Positions 34,329-42,565 are shown, counted from the stretch's first letter. The stretch: DNA of 64,000 bases from Leptolinea sp. UBA4782 (GCA_002403095.1 DHHC01000005.1:49716-113715); one strand, 5' to 3'. Notes: a model not told the origin generated them from the sequence alone. Numbers and translations: made by a program.

Positions 34329-35411
34329 ATGGATGCTGCAGGGACGGAAAAACCCAGCCTGTTGTTGAAAACCCTCAAGCCGATCGGCATCATTGGTTAT
34401 GGCGCTTATGTACCGCGTTACCGCATCCCGGCGGCCGAAATTGCCCGCATCTGGAAAGGCGCTGAAGGCAGTCTGCCGGTCAAGGAAAAAGCGGTGCCCG
34501 GCCTGGATGAAGATGTCATCACCATGTCGGTCGAGGCTGCCCGCAACGCCCTGGCGCGCGCCGGTATCGACCCGCAGGAGCTGCGGGCGGTGTGGGTCGG
34601 GTCGGAATCGCACCCCTATGCAGTCAAACCCAGCGGCACAGTGGTAGCGGAGGCAATTGGCGCTTCCACCAATATCCAATCCGGCGACTGGGAGTTTGCC
34701 TGCAAAGCCGGCTCTGAAGCCCTGGTGGCTGCCATGGGTCTGGTCGGCTCCGGTATGGGCAGGTACGCCCTGGCGATCGGTATGGATACCGCCCAGGGCA
34801 AACCCGGCGATGCGCTCGAGTTTACCGCGGCGGCAGGCGGGGCAGCCTTTATCGTTGGCCCGGCTGAAGAAGCCCTGGCGGTGATCGAAGGCTCTTATTC
34901 TTTTGTGACGGATACCCCCGACTTTTGGCGCAGGGAAGGAAAAAAATACCCCGAACACAGCCAACGCTTCACCGGCGAACCGGCTTACTTCCATCACATT
35001 ACCTCGGCTGCCCAAACTTACCTGGAAGACAGCGGCACCAAGCCGGAGGATTACACCTTTGCAGTCTTTCACCAACCCAATGCCAAATTCCCCCAGCGTG
35101 TGGCAGGGATGCTCGGCTTCAAACCGGAACAGATTAAAACCGGCCTGCTGGTGCCGGAGATCGGCAACACTTACGCCGGTTCATCCCTGATCGGGTTGTC
35201 GAATGTGCTGGATGTAGCCAAACCGGGCGACCGTATCCTGACCGTTTCTTACGGTTCGGGTTCGGGATCGGATGCTTTCGGCTTGCTTGTAACCGGCGCC
35301 ATCACTGAACGCCAGGGCAAAGCACTGAAAACCCGCGATTACATTGCCCGCCGCACTGAGATTGATTATGCCCAGTATGTGCGCTTGCGCCGCAAGATCA
35401 CGATGGAGTAG
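34329..35411 (+). CDS. Hydroxymethylglutaryl-CoA synthase, archaeal type
   Basis: 360 residues. Catalytic Glu in [14 protein letters not shown], nucleophilic Cys in [11 protein letters not shown] and His in [11 protein letters not shown] are all intact and follow the archaeal form of the enzyme. It condenses acetyl-CoA with acetoacetyl-CoA. The first 18 residues before [13 protein letters not shown] are extra; a start further in is possible but has no better ribosome site. In archaea this enzyme forms a complex with thiolase and a DUF35 protein, whose homologues are the next two genes. Confidence 0.93.
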   Translation: MDAAGTEKPSLLLKTLKPIGIIGYGAYVPRYRIPAAEIARIWKGAEGSLPVKEKAVPGLDEDVITMSVEAARNALARAGIDPQELRAVWVGSESHPYAVKPSGTVVAEAIGASTNIQSGDWEFACKAGSEALVAAMGLVGSGMGRYALAIGMDTAQGKPGDALEFTAAAGGAAFIVGPAEEALAVIEGSYSFVTDTPDFWRREGKKYPEHSQRFTGEPAYFHHITSAAQTYLEDSGTKPEDYTFAVFHQPNAKFPQRVAGMLGFKPEQIKTGLLVPEIGNTYAGSSLIGLSNVLDVAKPGDRILTVSYGSGSGSDAFGLLVTGAITERQGKALKTRDYIARRTEIDYAQYVRLRRKITME

Positions 35412-35414
35412 CCC

Positions 35415-36548
35415 ATGACCGAAGTAGTAATTGCTGGCATTGGCATGACACCTGTTGGGGAGCACTGGGACCTTTCGCTGCGCACCCTGGCAGCCCGCGC
35501 CATCCTGTCTGCCGAGAAGGACGCCGGCGGGTTGAAACCCCAGGCGCTCTATATTGGTAATTTCCTTGGATCAATGGTGAGCCACCAGGCCAACCTGGGC
35601 GCCCTGATCACCGATAACTCCGGGCTGGGCGGGATCGAATCCTTTACCATAGAAGCTGCCGAAGCTTCTGGGGCGGCTGCCCTGCACATGGCTTACCTGG
35701 CGGTTTCTTCCGGATTCGTGGATACTGCCATGGCACTCGGCGTGGAGAAGGTGACCGATATGACCGATGGCGTTGAGAAAATTCTCGCTACCGGGCTGGA
35801 TTTTGACTATGAAGGTTTCGAAGGCGTTACCCCGGCTGCCCAGGCGGCATTGCTGATGCAGCGCTATATATACCAGTATGGCGTGGGGCATGCTGCCTTC
35901 AACTGGCTGCCGCTGCTTGCCCACACCAACGCCGTCCACAATCCGAATGCCATGTACCGCAAGGCGCTCAAACCAGAGGTGCTGCAATCGGCGCCCCCCG
36001 TGGTGGACCCCCTGACCTTGTATGACATCGCTCCCTATGCCGACGGCGCCGCCGCTGTGATCCTTACCCGTTCCGGCCTGCTGCCCAAAAAACCGGTCCA
36101 AAAGCCGGTCAGGCTGCTGGGCTCGAGCGTGATTACCGATGCGCTGGCGCTGTACGATCGCCCCGATCCGCTCCGTTTTGAGGCTGCCCGCCGCTCGGTG
36201 GAGCAGGCCTGCCGCCAGGCGGGTATTCTGCCGGGGGATGTCGACCTGTTCGAGGTGGACGATTTCACCTCCATTTACGCTGTGCTGGCGCTCGAGGCAG
36301 CCGGCTTTGCCCTGCCCGGAGAAGGCACGCAGCTTTCTGAGCGCGGGCATGTGCCCCTGCTGACGATGGGCGGATCCAAGGCGCGCGGCTGCCCTGTGGG
36401 GGCTTCCGGGCTGTACCAGGTCTGTGAAGCCGTGACCCAGCTGCGCGGGCAGGCAGGCGCATTGCAGGTGCCCGGCGCACGCCTGGCCATGACCCAGAGC
36501 CTGGGAGGACCGGCTTCGACCGCGGTCACGCATATCCTGAAGGTTTGA
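35415..36548 (+). CDS. Thiolase-like protein lacking canonical catalytic residues
   Basis: 377 residues of the SCP2/archaeal thiolase group. The fold is clear, but at the nucleophile position, where family members read AACASG, this protein has IEAAEASGAAAL: Glu replaces Cys. In the GHPxGATG motif it reads GGSKARGCPVGASG: Cys replaces the catalytic His. The end reads TQSLGGPASTAVTHIL. Its position 3 bp after HMG-CoA synthase and before a DUF35 gene is that of the archaeal acetoacetyl-CoA thiolase. It may be a structural or channelling subunit, or use another mechanism. Confidence 0.88.
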   Translation: MTEVVIAGIGMTPVGEHWDLSLRTLAARAILSAEKDAGGLKPQALYIGNFLGSMVSHQANLGALITDNSGLGGIESFTIEAAEASGAAALHMAYLAVSSGFVDTAMALGVEKVTDMTDGVEKILATGLDFDYEGFEGVTPAAQAALLMQRYIYQYGVGHAAFNWLPLLAHTNAVHNPNAMYRKALKPEVLQSAPPVVDPLTLYDIAPYADGAAAVILTRSGLLPKKPVQKPVRLLGSSVITDALALYDRPDPLRFEAARRSVEQACRQAGILPGDVDLFEVDDFTSIYAVLALEAAGFALPGEGTQLSERGHVPLLTMGGSKARGCPVGASGLYQVCEAVTQLRGQAGALQVPGARLAMTQSLGGPASTAVTHILKV

Positions 36549-36553
36549 AATAT

Positions 36554-36568
36554 CCTGATAGGTTTTGA
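36554..36568 (+). repeat. Second copy of the CCTGATAGGTTTTGA word
   Basis: Identical to 33018-33032. It lies six bases after the thiolase-like gene and 43 bp before the DUF35 gene. Confidence 0.4.
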
Positions 36569-36611
36569 GAGTCACTGCTGAGTAGACTCGGGATGCAATA
36601 AGGAGAATGTT

Positions 36612-37010
36612 ATGGAAATACCACGCCATTGGAGACTTAAAAAACAGCGCTACGCCCTGGTGGGCGAAGTCTGCCCCCACTGCGAAGCGAAGATCTTTCC
36701 GCCGCGCGATGTCTGCCCGCACTGCAGCGGCGAAGCCAAAACCCCTTACCAGTTCAGCGGGCAGGGTGAAGTCTATTCCTATACTGTGATGAATGACGCC
36801 CCAGCCGGGTTCGAAGAGAACACGCCCTACACCGTGGCAGTGGTTAAACTGGCCGAAGGCCCCATGGTCACCGCCCAGCTGACCGACCTGGGGGCAGAAC
36901 CGGTCAAGATCGGCATGCCGGTCGAGATGGTCACCCGCCGCATCCGCTCGGATGGCAATGACAGGGGGATGATAGTGTATGGGTACAAGTTCCGCCCGGT
37001 GATGCAGTAA
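36612..37010 (+). CDS. DUF35 zinc-ribbon/OB-fold acyl-CoA-binding protein
   Basis: 132 residues. An N-terminal helix (PRHWRLKKQRYALVGEVC) leads to a rubredoxin-like zinc ribbon with CPHC and CPHC (near 22 and 37), then an OB-fold (GQGEVYSYTVMNDAP to VEMVTRRIR). In archaea this subunit bridges thiolase and HMG-CoA synthase and helps bind CoA. The same neighbourhood here supports that role. RBS AAGGAGAA precedes the ATG. A terminator follows at 37035. Confidence 0.93.
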   Translation: MEIPRHWRLKKQRYALVGEVCPHCEAKIFPPRDVCPHCSGEAKTPYQFSGQGEVYSYTVMNDAPAGFEENTPYTVAVVKLAEGPMVTAQLTDLGAEPVKIGMPVEMVTRRIRSDGNDRGMIVYGYKFRPVMQ

Positions 37011-37034
37011 ATACCATCCTGATACGATGGTTTA

Positions 37035-37066
37035 AGCGCCTTCCAGAAATGGAAGGCGCTTTTTGG
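37035..37066 (+). terminator. Terminator of the mevalonate cluster
   Basis: AGCGCCTTCC-agaaat-GGAAGGCGCT plus a T run. Similar CCTTCC...GGAAGG hairpins follow several genes in the accessory half, and the flank GGTTGCAAAG recurs at 40931. Confidence 0.88.
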
Positions 37067-37270
37067 TTGCAAAGCGGATAGATGTCCCTATAATGTGATA
37101 GTAGAATGGAAACAATCTGATCAAAGGCAAGATGGCTCGAGATGAAAGGCACTCATCCGTCTACTCTATTCAGATTCCACAGGATAAACACTTTTAGCAC
37201 AGGCAGTTTTGCCATTAAGGAATTCACATGAGCAAGGCAGAAATTCATAATAAAGGCCTTCGGCAATATC

Positions 37271-37723
37271 ATGTCTGACACCATATTTCAGTTAATTCCC
37301 GATCAGCCGGCTTATGTTCCGGATGAAGAAACTGTGTCACTGGCGGAGCAATTTTTGCGGTCACATCTTCCAGGAGCCAGTGAGGTCTATGCTGAAGTTT
37401 CAGAAGAAATCAGGTTTATAGATGCAGGAGCAAATTATGAATCTGTTTCCTGTCCCATATGCGGAAAAGAGATTGCCAATGAATGGTGGTTAGCCGCTAT
37501 GGATGAGGCATACGAGTCTCAGTTCAACAATTTGGATATCGTAGTTCCCTGTTGTGGCAGCAAAACGAGTCTAAACAATTTGGATTACCATTCTCCACAA
37601 GGTTTCGCACGATTTGTCCTGTCGGCTCGTAATCCAGATATTCAAGGGCTGGATGTACGATTGCCGGAAAAAATGGAACAGATCAGTGGCACAAAGCTGC
37701 GCGTTATTCAGTCGCACTACTGA
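37271..37723 (+). CDS. Hypothetical protein with a zinc-ribbon-like centre
   Basis: 150 residues of unknown family. The centre has VSCPICGKEIANEWW (near 59) and VVPCCGSKTSLNNLDYH (near 91), which together could bind zinc. The rest is acidic. The ATG has no good ribosome site. A better one (TAAGGA) serves an ATG at 37228 whose 16-codon frame ends within the first codons of this gene, so translation may be coupled to that leader, or the true N-terminus may be displaced by a frameshift. It opens the low-GC accessory region. Confidence 0.65.
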   Translation: MSDTIFQLIPDQPAYVPDEETVSLAEQFLRSHLPGASEVYAEVSEEIRFIDAGANYESVSCPICGKEIANEWWLAAMDEAYESQFNNLDIVVPCCGSKTSLNNLDYHSPQGFARFVLSARNPDIQGLDVRLPEKMEQISGTKLRVIQSHY

Positions 37724-37989
37724 GTTGTGATGGGAAGCAAATGAGGAGCCACAAGCTAATATTCCAGATGACTGAACGCCAGGCTGATACTGATCTACCA
37801 ACTTTCAATTTTAGTGCCTTCAAATTGCTCCCAATGCCAATCCTTTTGTTGAATAGTGTATATGCCTCACAAATGTCCTTCATTAAATGAATGGTTGGAC
37901 CGATTAATGACATCCTCTTTCAATAAAGACACCTGCAGTTCATCCCAACCTTAGATAGCTCAATTGTGCTAGGAAGGAATAGACAAACC

Positions 37990-38565
37990 ATGATGAATGC
38001 AAATGAGGTCTTAATCGATTTACTGGAAGATAACCGGCGTCGCCTTTACCGGGCGTTCAACGAGATGAGCGATGAGTGCTTGGCTTGGCAATTTGAAACC
38101 GGTGCCAACAACATCATCGTCACCATGTGGCATATGGGCAGAATTCTGGACGTCTTCCTGACTCTTCAAGCTCTAGGGTTAGCTTCAGAAGAGGAATGCT
38201 GGTTCCGTTGTGGCTGGGCAGAGCGAACAGGTTACGACCCGCGTGGCTTTGGTCAAAATGGTTGGGGGATACTTACAGGCTATACCCAAGAGGAAGTAAA
38301 GAACATGCCATCACTCACCAGGGAACAAGCCCTCGGTTATTTGAATGATGTTTACGATACCGTCAAAGAGTATCTTTTAAATACGCCTATGGAAAAGCTG
38401 GAAACGCCTGGAATAGGGTTTGATGGAAAATATTCCCAATATCAGTGCATCCAAATGGCTCTTCTTGATAACATTAGACATCTAGGTGAAATCTTCGCCA
38501 TCCAATCAAGCTGGAAAAGACAAGAGGGCAAAATGGAAAAGCCGCTTGACACCAATCCCGGCTAA
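37990..38565 (+). CDS. DinB-like (four-helix) protein
   Basis: 191 residues resembling the DinB/DfsB four-helix family. DNRRRLYRAFNEMSDECLAWQ at the start, THMWHMGRILD-like helix 2 (VTMWHMGRILDVFL) and the C-terminal NIRHLGEIFAIQSSWK give the three-histidine-like metal positions only in part. Family members use metal to act on small thiols or have unknown roles. I start at ATG 37990 (AGGAA upstream), not at a GTG eight codons earlier. Neighbours are unrelated. Confidence 0.7.
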   Translation: MMNANEVLIDLLEDNRRRLYRAFNEMSDECLAWQFETGANNIIVTMWHMGRILDVFLTLQALGLASEEECWFRCGWAERTGYDPRGFGQNGWGILTGYTQEEVKNMPSLTREQALGYLNDVYDTVKEYLLNTPMEKLETPGIGFDGKYSQYQCIQMALLDNIRHLGEIFAIQSSWKRQEGKMEKPLDTNPG

Positions 38566-38671
38566 CAGCCGTAGGTTGGGTTGAGGGCAGGTTCTGTATC
38601 CTCTCAATTTAAAAGTCGTTTGGCCGAAACCCAACAATTGGCTCAAATGCTATAATCATCTCATGGAGTAT

Positions 38672-38700
38672 GTAGGGTGCGTTGGAAACACACCATGCTT
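38672..38700. repeat. GTAGGGTGCGTT palindromic repeat, copy 1
   Basis: GTAGGGTGCGTTggAAACaCACCATGCTT form, 17 bp before the next start codon. Arms GGTGCGTT / AACGCACC are imperfect here. Confidence 0.7.
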
Positions 38701-38717
38701 TCTAGATCCTTCCGCAA

Positions 38718-39425
38718 ATGATAATAGCCACAAACTATAATTTCTACTCTGATTCAAACAGCGGTGACCCTGACAGCGCCAGCCCAACCCTCCGCAGGTA
38801 TCATAAGATGTTGTGGAGCAAACCATTACCAAATGGTCGCGTCCTGGAATTACGCGATGACAGAAAAGACGCTTACTTGTATCACAAGTCAGATCTCGGA
38901 GAATTCTATTTTGGCAGCGATGCCATAACGCACTCGTATAAAAACCACATACGCAAGAAATGGCTCACGGAACAAATTCCAGCTGACGTGAATGAGCTTT
39001 TTGATACCGGTTCTACCATTGGGGGATATATCATCTTTCCAAATAATAAAATCGACGGCAAGCATACGATCAACCAGGCTCGCGGAGTAAACAGTTACAT
39101 TGATGACAGGTTTGACCTGACATTAGAATGTATCCGACTCTTTTATTTCGGAAAGGAAAGTCCACTTTATACCACCTTATTAAGGTATAAGAAATTCTTC
39201 GATTTGTTTGATAATTTTATGGGGTATATCCATTTCTTCTTTCTGGATGATCTGGTAAATGAAAACAATGAGATAAATTTTTACCTGCCTTTGGATGGTT
39301 TTATAACCCGTCCATCATTTTCCGATGTGAGCCAGTATCTTATATATAAAAACAAGGTGGTTGAATTCGTACATTCACGAAACAAACGGATTGAGAATTA
39401 TGTCAAATTGACGGCAAGTGCGTAG
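38718..39425 (+). CDS. Hypothetical protein, full-length member of a local two-copy family
   Basis: 235 residues of a family I do not recognise with certainty; it recalls the uncharacterised DUF6994 type. The N-terminal half has DPDSASPTLRRYHKMLWSKP followed by LPNGRVLELRDDRKDAYLYH, the C-terminal half aromatic segments (FFDLFDNFMGYIHFFFLDDL). No signal peptide or nuclease motif. Its first 124 residues are repeated with about ten changes in the truncated gene at 40492. The stop codon TAG is inside repeat copy 2. No clear ribosome site precedes the ATG. Confidence 0.65.
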   Translation: MIIATNYNFYSDSNSGDPDSASPTLRRYHKMLWSKPLPNGRVLELRDDRKDAYLYHKSDLGEFYFGSDAITHSYKNHIRKKWLTEQIPADVNELFDTGSTIGGYIIFPNNKIDGKHTINQARGVNSYIDDRFDLTLECIRLFYFGKESPLYTTLLRYKKFFDLFDNFMGYIHFFFLDDLVNENNEINFYLPLDGFITRPSFSDVSQYLIYKNKVVEFVHSRNKRIENYVKLTASA

Positions 39426-39450
39426 GGTGCGTTGCAAACGCACCCTGCTT
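39422..39450. repeat. GTAGGGTGCGTT palindromic repeat, copy 2
   Basis: GTAGGGTGCGTTgcAAACGCACCCTGCTT form. It supplies the TAG stop codon of the preceding gene. Confidence 0.85.
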
Positions 39451-39461
39451 TACCTACTCGC

Positions 39462-39489
39462 CCTTCCATTATTGGAAGGTGCTTTTTTA
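39462..39489 (+). terminator. Terminator-like hairpin
   Basis: CCTTCCAttatTGGAAGG followed by TGC and seven T. Follows the full-length family gene and repeat copy 2. Confidence 0.7.
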
Positions 39490-39577
39490 TTGCTACGTCA
39501 TAATTACAGCGCATCAAGAGCCTGTATAATTAATCGTTGGGCAGCTAAACTGCTTTGATGTAAGTAGGAGAGCGAGT

Positions 39578-40429
39578 ATGAAACAACATAAGCTTATTCA
39601 GCGAGTTATGATAGCTATATTGTTTTCCTCAATTTTAATGGGATGCGGTGCATTTTTGTCACAGGACACACCTACGCTTACGCCTGTTAATCCTACTGAA
39701 ACATTAAAACCCACAGCCAGCAGTACACCCCATCCTTCAGTTACACCCTCTCCACGCCCAACAATGACAGCTACCACTATGCCAGCATGGGTAACAGACT
39801 TTGCAGAACCCATCTTGGCGGCCATCGCTGACCGTCCTCCAGATTTTGAAGAAGACTTTTCGCAAGCCGGGCCAAATTGGTACATTGAAACGGTGAATTG
39901 CCCGGATGATGGCTGCAGCCTCTCTAAGGGAGTTTTATCGGTTTCCGCTTTGCCTGGAAATAACAAAGGAGGCTGGGCAGAACAACCCCTTGGAAGCTGT
40001 TGCCAGGGATTTAAAACCTTTGTGATGCAGGTGGATGTAGATCCGTCGAAATTGACCGACGAAAATTCGGCCAGTATTTGGTACATCGATAATCTGTATG
40101 AAGGCAATAAATTCACCATGAAATTCCAATTAAACTTTGAGCTAAAAAATGATCTCAGATGGTTCAGCTTGACCGATCCATCAGGTTTCCGGGACAATTC
40201 TGGTCAGCTGCCCCGCTTAACCCAACTGCCTATAACCTTCACACTGATATCGAGGAATTCCATGTTAGCGGTCTATCTCAATGATATCCCTGTCACTTTT
40301 TTGGAATATGATGGAGGGCAATACCAACCTGCCTTTGAATTGTGCGCCTGGTCCGCTGGAAGCACTGCCGCCCACGCCGAGTTTGACAACGTCAAGGTCT
40401 GGAACCTGGATAATATTCCGAGTAGGTAG
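39578..40429 (+). CDS. Lipoprotein with Thr/Pro-rich linker and sugar-binding-like domain
   Basis: 283 residues. The lipoprotein signal ends at SSILMGC (lipid Cys23). A Thr/Pro/Ser linker (about 30-70) leads to a beta-rich domain (FEEDFSQAGPNWYIETVN to FDNVKVWNL) that looks like the concanavalin-like domain used to bind or cleave glycans. No catalytic pair is evident. It would sit on the outer face of the membrane. The gene ends in TAG inside repeat copy 3. It lies between the two members of the duplicated family. Confidence 0.75.
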   Translation: MKQHKLIQRVMIAILFSSILMGCGAFLSQDTPTLTPVNPTETLKPTASSTPHPSVTPSPRPTMTATTMPAWVTDFAEPILAAIADRPPDFEEDFSQAGPNWYIETVNCPDDGCSLSKGVLSVSALPGNNKGGWAEQPLGSCCQGFKTFVMQVDVDPSKLTDENSASIWYIDNLYEGNKFTMKFQLNFELKNDLRWFSLTDPSGFRDNSGQLPRLTQLPITFTLISRNSMLAVYLNDIPVTFLEYDGGQYQPAFELCAWSAGSTAAHAEFDNVKVWNLDNIPSR

Positions 40430-40456
40430 GGCGCGTTTTCAATGTCCTATGCTTTC
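40426..40456. repeat. GTAGGGTGCGTT repeat, degenerate copy 3
   Basis: GTAGGGCGCGTTttcAATGTCCTATGCTTTCC. The right arm is mutated. It supplies the stop codon of the lipoprotein gene and precedes the truncated family copy, as copy 1 precedes the full-length one. Confidence 0.55.
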
Positions 40457-40491
40457 CAACAATAATGAAAAATCCCTAGATACTTACACAG

Positions 40492-40878
40492 ATGATAATA
40501 GACACAAAATCTAATTTCTACTCCGATTCAAAAGGCGGTGACCCTGACCACACCAGCCCAACACTCCGCAGGTATCATAAATTCTTGTGGAGCAAGCCGT
40601 TACCAAATGGTCGCGTCCTGGAATTACGCGATGACAGAAAAGACGCTTACTTGTATCACGAGTCAGATCTCGGAGAATTCTATTTTGGCAGCGATGCCAT
40701 TACACACTCGTATAAAAACCACATACGCAAGAAGTGGCTCACAGAGCAAATTCCAGCTGAAGTGAATGAGCTTTTTGATACCGGTTCTACTATTGGGGGA
40801 TATATCATCTTTCCAAATAATAAAATCGACGGCAAGCATACGATCAACCAGGCTCGCGGAGTTCGTAGGGTGCGTTAG
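40492..40878 (+). pseudogene. Truncated copy of the 38718 family gene
   Basis: 128 codons. Residues 1-124 match the full-length protein with about ten substitutions. Homology stops exactly after ARGV, where repeat copy 4 begins; the last codons (RRVR) and the stop are read from the repeat. The C-terminal 111 residues are absent. It is probably a non-functional fragment, though a stable short product is possible. The break at the repeat points to recombination or insertion by the repeat. Confidence 0.8.
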
Positions 40879-40894
40879 TAACGCACCCTGCTTT
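40865..40894. repeat. GTAGGGTGCGTT palindromic repeat, copy 4
   Basis: GTAGGGTGCGTTagtAACGCACCCTGCTTTACC, a well-preserved copy lying exactly at the truncation point of the family gene. Confidence 0.85.
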
Positions 40895-40904
40895 ACCCAC
40901 TGGC

Positions 40905-40930
40905 CCTTCCATTTCTGGAAGGCGCTATTT
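40905..40930 (+). terminator. Terminator-like hairpin
   Basis: CCTTCCAtttcTGGAAGG followed by CGCTATTTGG. Same hairpin type and same GGTTGCAAAG flank as at 37035, with a poorer T run. Confidence 0.45.
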
Positions 40931-40984
40931 GGTTGCAAAGTTAAGTGTAATTAATATAATGAAATTATTGACCTCGCCCGCCCA

Positions 40985-41010
40985 CACCCAGGTAACGCGA
41001 GCCGTCGGGC
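40985..41010. other. attC-like right half-site
   Basis: The stretch ends TAACGCGAGCCGTCGGGC, close to the L'-R' end of integron attC sites (ACGC..., then GTTRRRY; here GTCGGGC). No matching left half is visible upstream. It precedes the HEPN-like gene by 40 bp. Confidence 0.35.
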
Positions 41011-41050
41011 AACCTCTTGAGAATGGGCACAAGTAGAAAAGTGAAGGGAG

Positions 41051-41647
41051 ATGTTAGAAGTGTCTGACATTGATTCAAATATTACTGATACTTGGCGTAG
41101 ATTCCTGATTGAAGTGGAATTTTCGAAGAATTATCATCAACCGTACTAGCTCTATATGATGCGGACTCATCGCAACCCGTTACTTGAATATCTCCTTCCT
41201 GCGCTTTTATACATCAAGATGGTTTCAATCTTAGATGAAGCATTCGTGACCCACATCGATAACCAAAATATGTCTATGCCAAAAAAGTACAAGAATTCCT
41301 TACAAGGCAGGATTGACTTCTTGACTGACAATCAAGTCTTAAACAACTCAATGGAACTACATGAAATCCGGAAAAAAAGAAATGGACTCGCCCACGATAC
41401 AGCTAAGCAGATTGATTGGAAGGAATTGGAAAAAGATTTGAATGAGGTTCAGAAGACCCTTGAAGAATTGAAATTTTCGGGGACACGACCTAACTATGAA
41501 TTTTTTATAGAACGTTCTGCAATGAAGTATTCCACGGAACCCGGTGTGTTGTTTGTACGAGATTTCAGTTATGGGTTAAAAAAAGGTGATGAAGTTATCG
41601 CAGAAGTTTCTTGGACGGAGAAGACTTTGAAGTTTGAGGGCGAATAA
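41051..41647 (+). pseudogene. HEPN-like protein gene with two compensating frameshifts
   Basis: The region reads through three segments. Frame one from ATG 41051 gives LEVSDIDSNITDTWRRFLIE. A second frame (about 41119-41165) gives IFEELSSTVLALYDAD. The first frame resumes with HRNPLLEYLLPALLYIKMV and runs to 41645. Joined, they make one sensible protein of about 198 residues. The centre has ELHEIRKKRNGLAHDTAK, an R-x4-6-H pattern of HEPN domains. A missing A near 41118 and an extra base near 41166 would explain it. Either a recently broken gene or assembly errors. It ends just before an attC-like site. Confidence 0.6.
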
Positions 41648-41664
41648 CACAATAATTACAGGCT

Positions 41665-41786
41665 GTCCGACAATGCGTGCAACGGACTTGGTGGAGGGTT
41701 GGGCAAAATGGAGGAGTCCAAGCGAAAGGATTTTTCCGTTTCGTCGGCTGGTTCTCCCACAAAGCCGCTAACGCAAACCGTCAGGC
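41665..41786. other. attC-like recombination site
   Basis: Left end GTCCGAC-AA-TGCGTGC, right end ACGCAAACC-GTCAGGC. TGCGT pairs with ACGCA, and the outer 7-mers pair at six of seven positions with one G-T. This is the R''-L''...L'-R' layout of integron cassette sites, about 120 bp long. The outer boxes differ slightly from consensus (RYYYAAC/GTTRRRY). Confidence 0.5.
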
Positions 41787-41800
41787 GTCATGGAAGAAAC

Positions 41801-42565
41801 ATGTTGGAAAACTACCTTAAACTTGGGGATTCGCTATTCGAAATCAGGTATGTGGAGGACGATCTCCGATACGCACAGAAAACCTTTGCTATCCTGAGCA
41901 AGGCGCTCTCCTCCGTCACTGACTACTTCCTGGTTTCTGAGCCGTTTCCAAAAGTGAGGGTTGTGCTCGTTCCCGATCGCAATGAATTTGACAGACTCGT
42001 TGTAAACTTTCTGCGCGTGGAGATCGAAATCCCCTCCAACCCAGCTAGAATAGCGCAACCGCAGCGAACCGACATGGTGCTCCTTTCGCCTTCAGCCTAT
42101 GAAAGCCATTCCGTCTTCAAATACATCCCATATCAGTTCCGGAGGCTGTTGATACATGAGTTGGTTCATATGGTGGAAGAATACCTCTCCCCCAACATAG
42201 AAGCAAGCCCCAGATGGTGGAGCGAAGGGCTTGCGGTGTATCTCTCAGAGCAGTGGCGTCATGAAGATGAATTCAGGAAAGCAGCCCTGGATGGCATTGC
42301 GGAGAACAAAATCCCGGGCTTTCGCCAGATCGAAGCGGAGAGAAACCTGGCTTACGATTGGGGCTGGACCATTGTCCGGTTTATTGAGATCTGCTATGGC
42401 AAGGAAATGATTTTGCGAATTGTGAAGGAATGCGCAGACGGAAACGTGTTCTCTGTGATAGGAGATGATGCTGAAGGTATTGAGAAGATGTGGAAGGACT
42501 GGCTCCTCGGTGAAGGACGCCTGACAAGTCAATCCAGCGGACGCGATTCCACGCCGCGCTGCTGA
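41801..42565 (+). CDS. Gluzincin-type metallopeptidase (peptidase-MA-like)
   Basis: 254 residues. It has the zinc motif LLIHELVHMVEEY (HExxH, near residue 112) and SPRWWSEGLAVYLSEQW 20 residues later, which supplies the third ligand Glu as in gluzincins. No signal peptide, so a cytoplasmic peptidase. ATG 41801 has GGAAG five bases upstream and follows the attC-like site by 15 bp; an earlier in-frame start would read through that site. The last codons (SSGRDSTPRC) are read from a second attC-like sequence, as in cassette genes. Confidence 0.75.
   Translation: MLENYLKLGDSLFEIRYVEDDLRYAQKTFAILSKALSSVTDYFLVSEPFPKVRVVLVPDRNEFDRLVVNFLRVEIEIPSNPARIAQPQRTDMVLLSPSAYESHSVFKYIPYQFRRLLIHELVHMVEEYLSPNIEASPRWWSEGLAVYLSEQWRHEDEFRKAALDGIAENKIPGFRQIEAERNLAYDWGWTIVRFIEICYGKEMILRIVKECADGNVFSVIGDDAEGIEKMWKDWLLGEGRLTSQSSGRDSTPRC

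Noticed and set aside
35571..36722. 383-codon open frame antisense to the thiolase-like gene
   Set aside because: GC-rich shadow frame without family motifs.
37704..37913. 69-codon minus-strand frame
   Set aside because: Lies partly antisense to the 37271 gene, no ribosome site, no recognised family.
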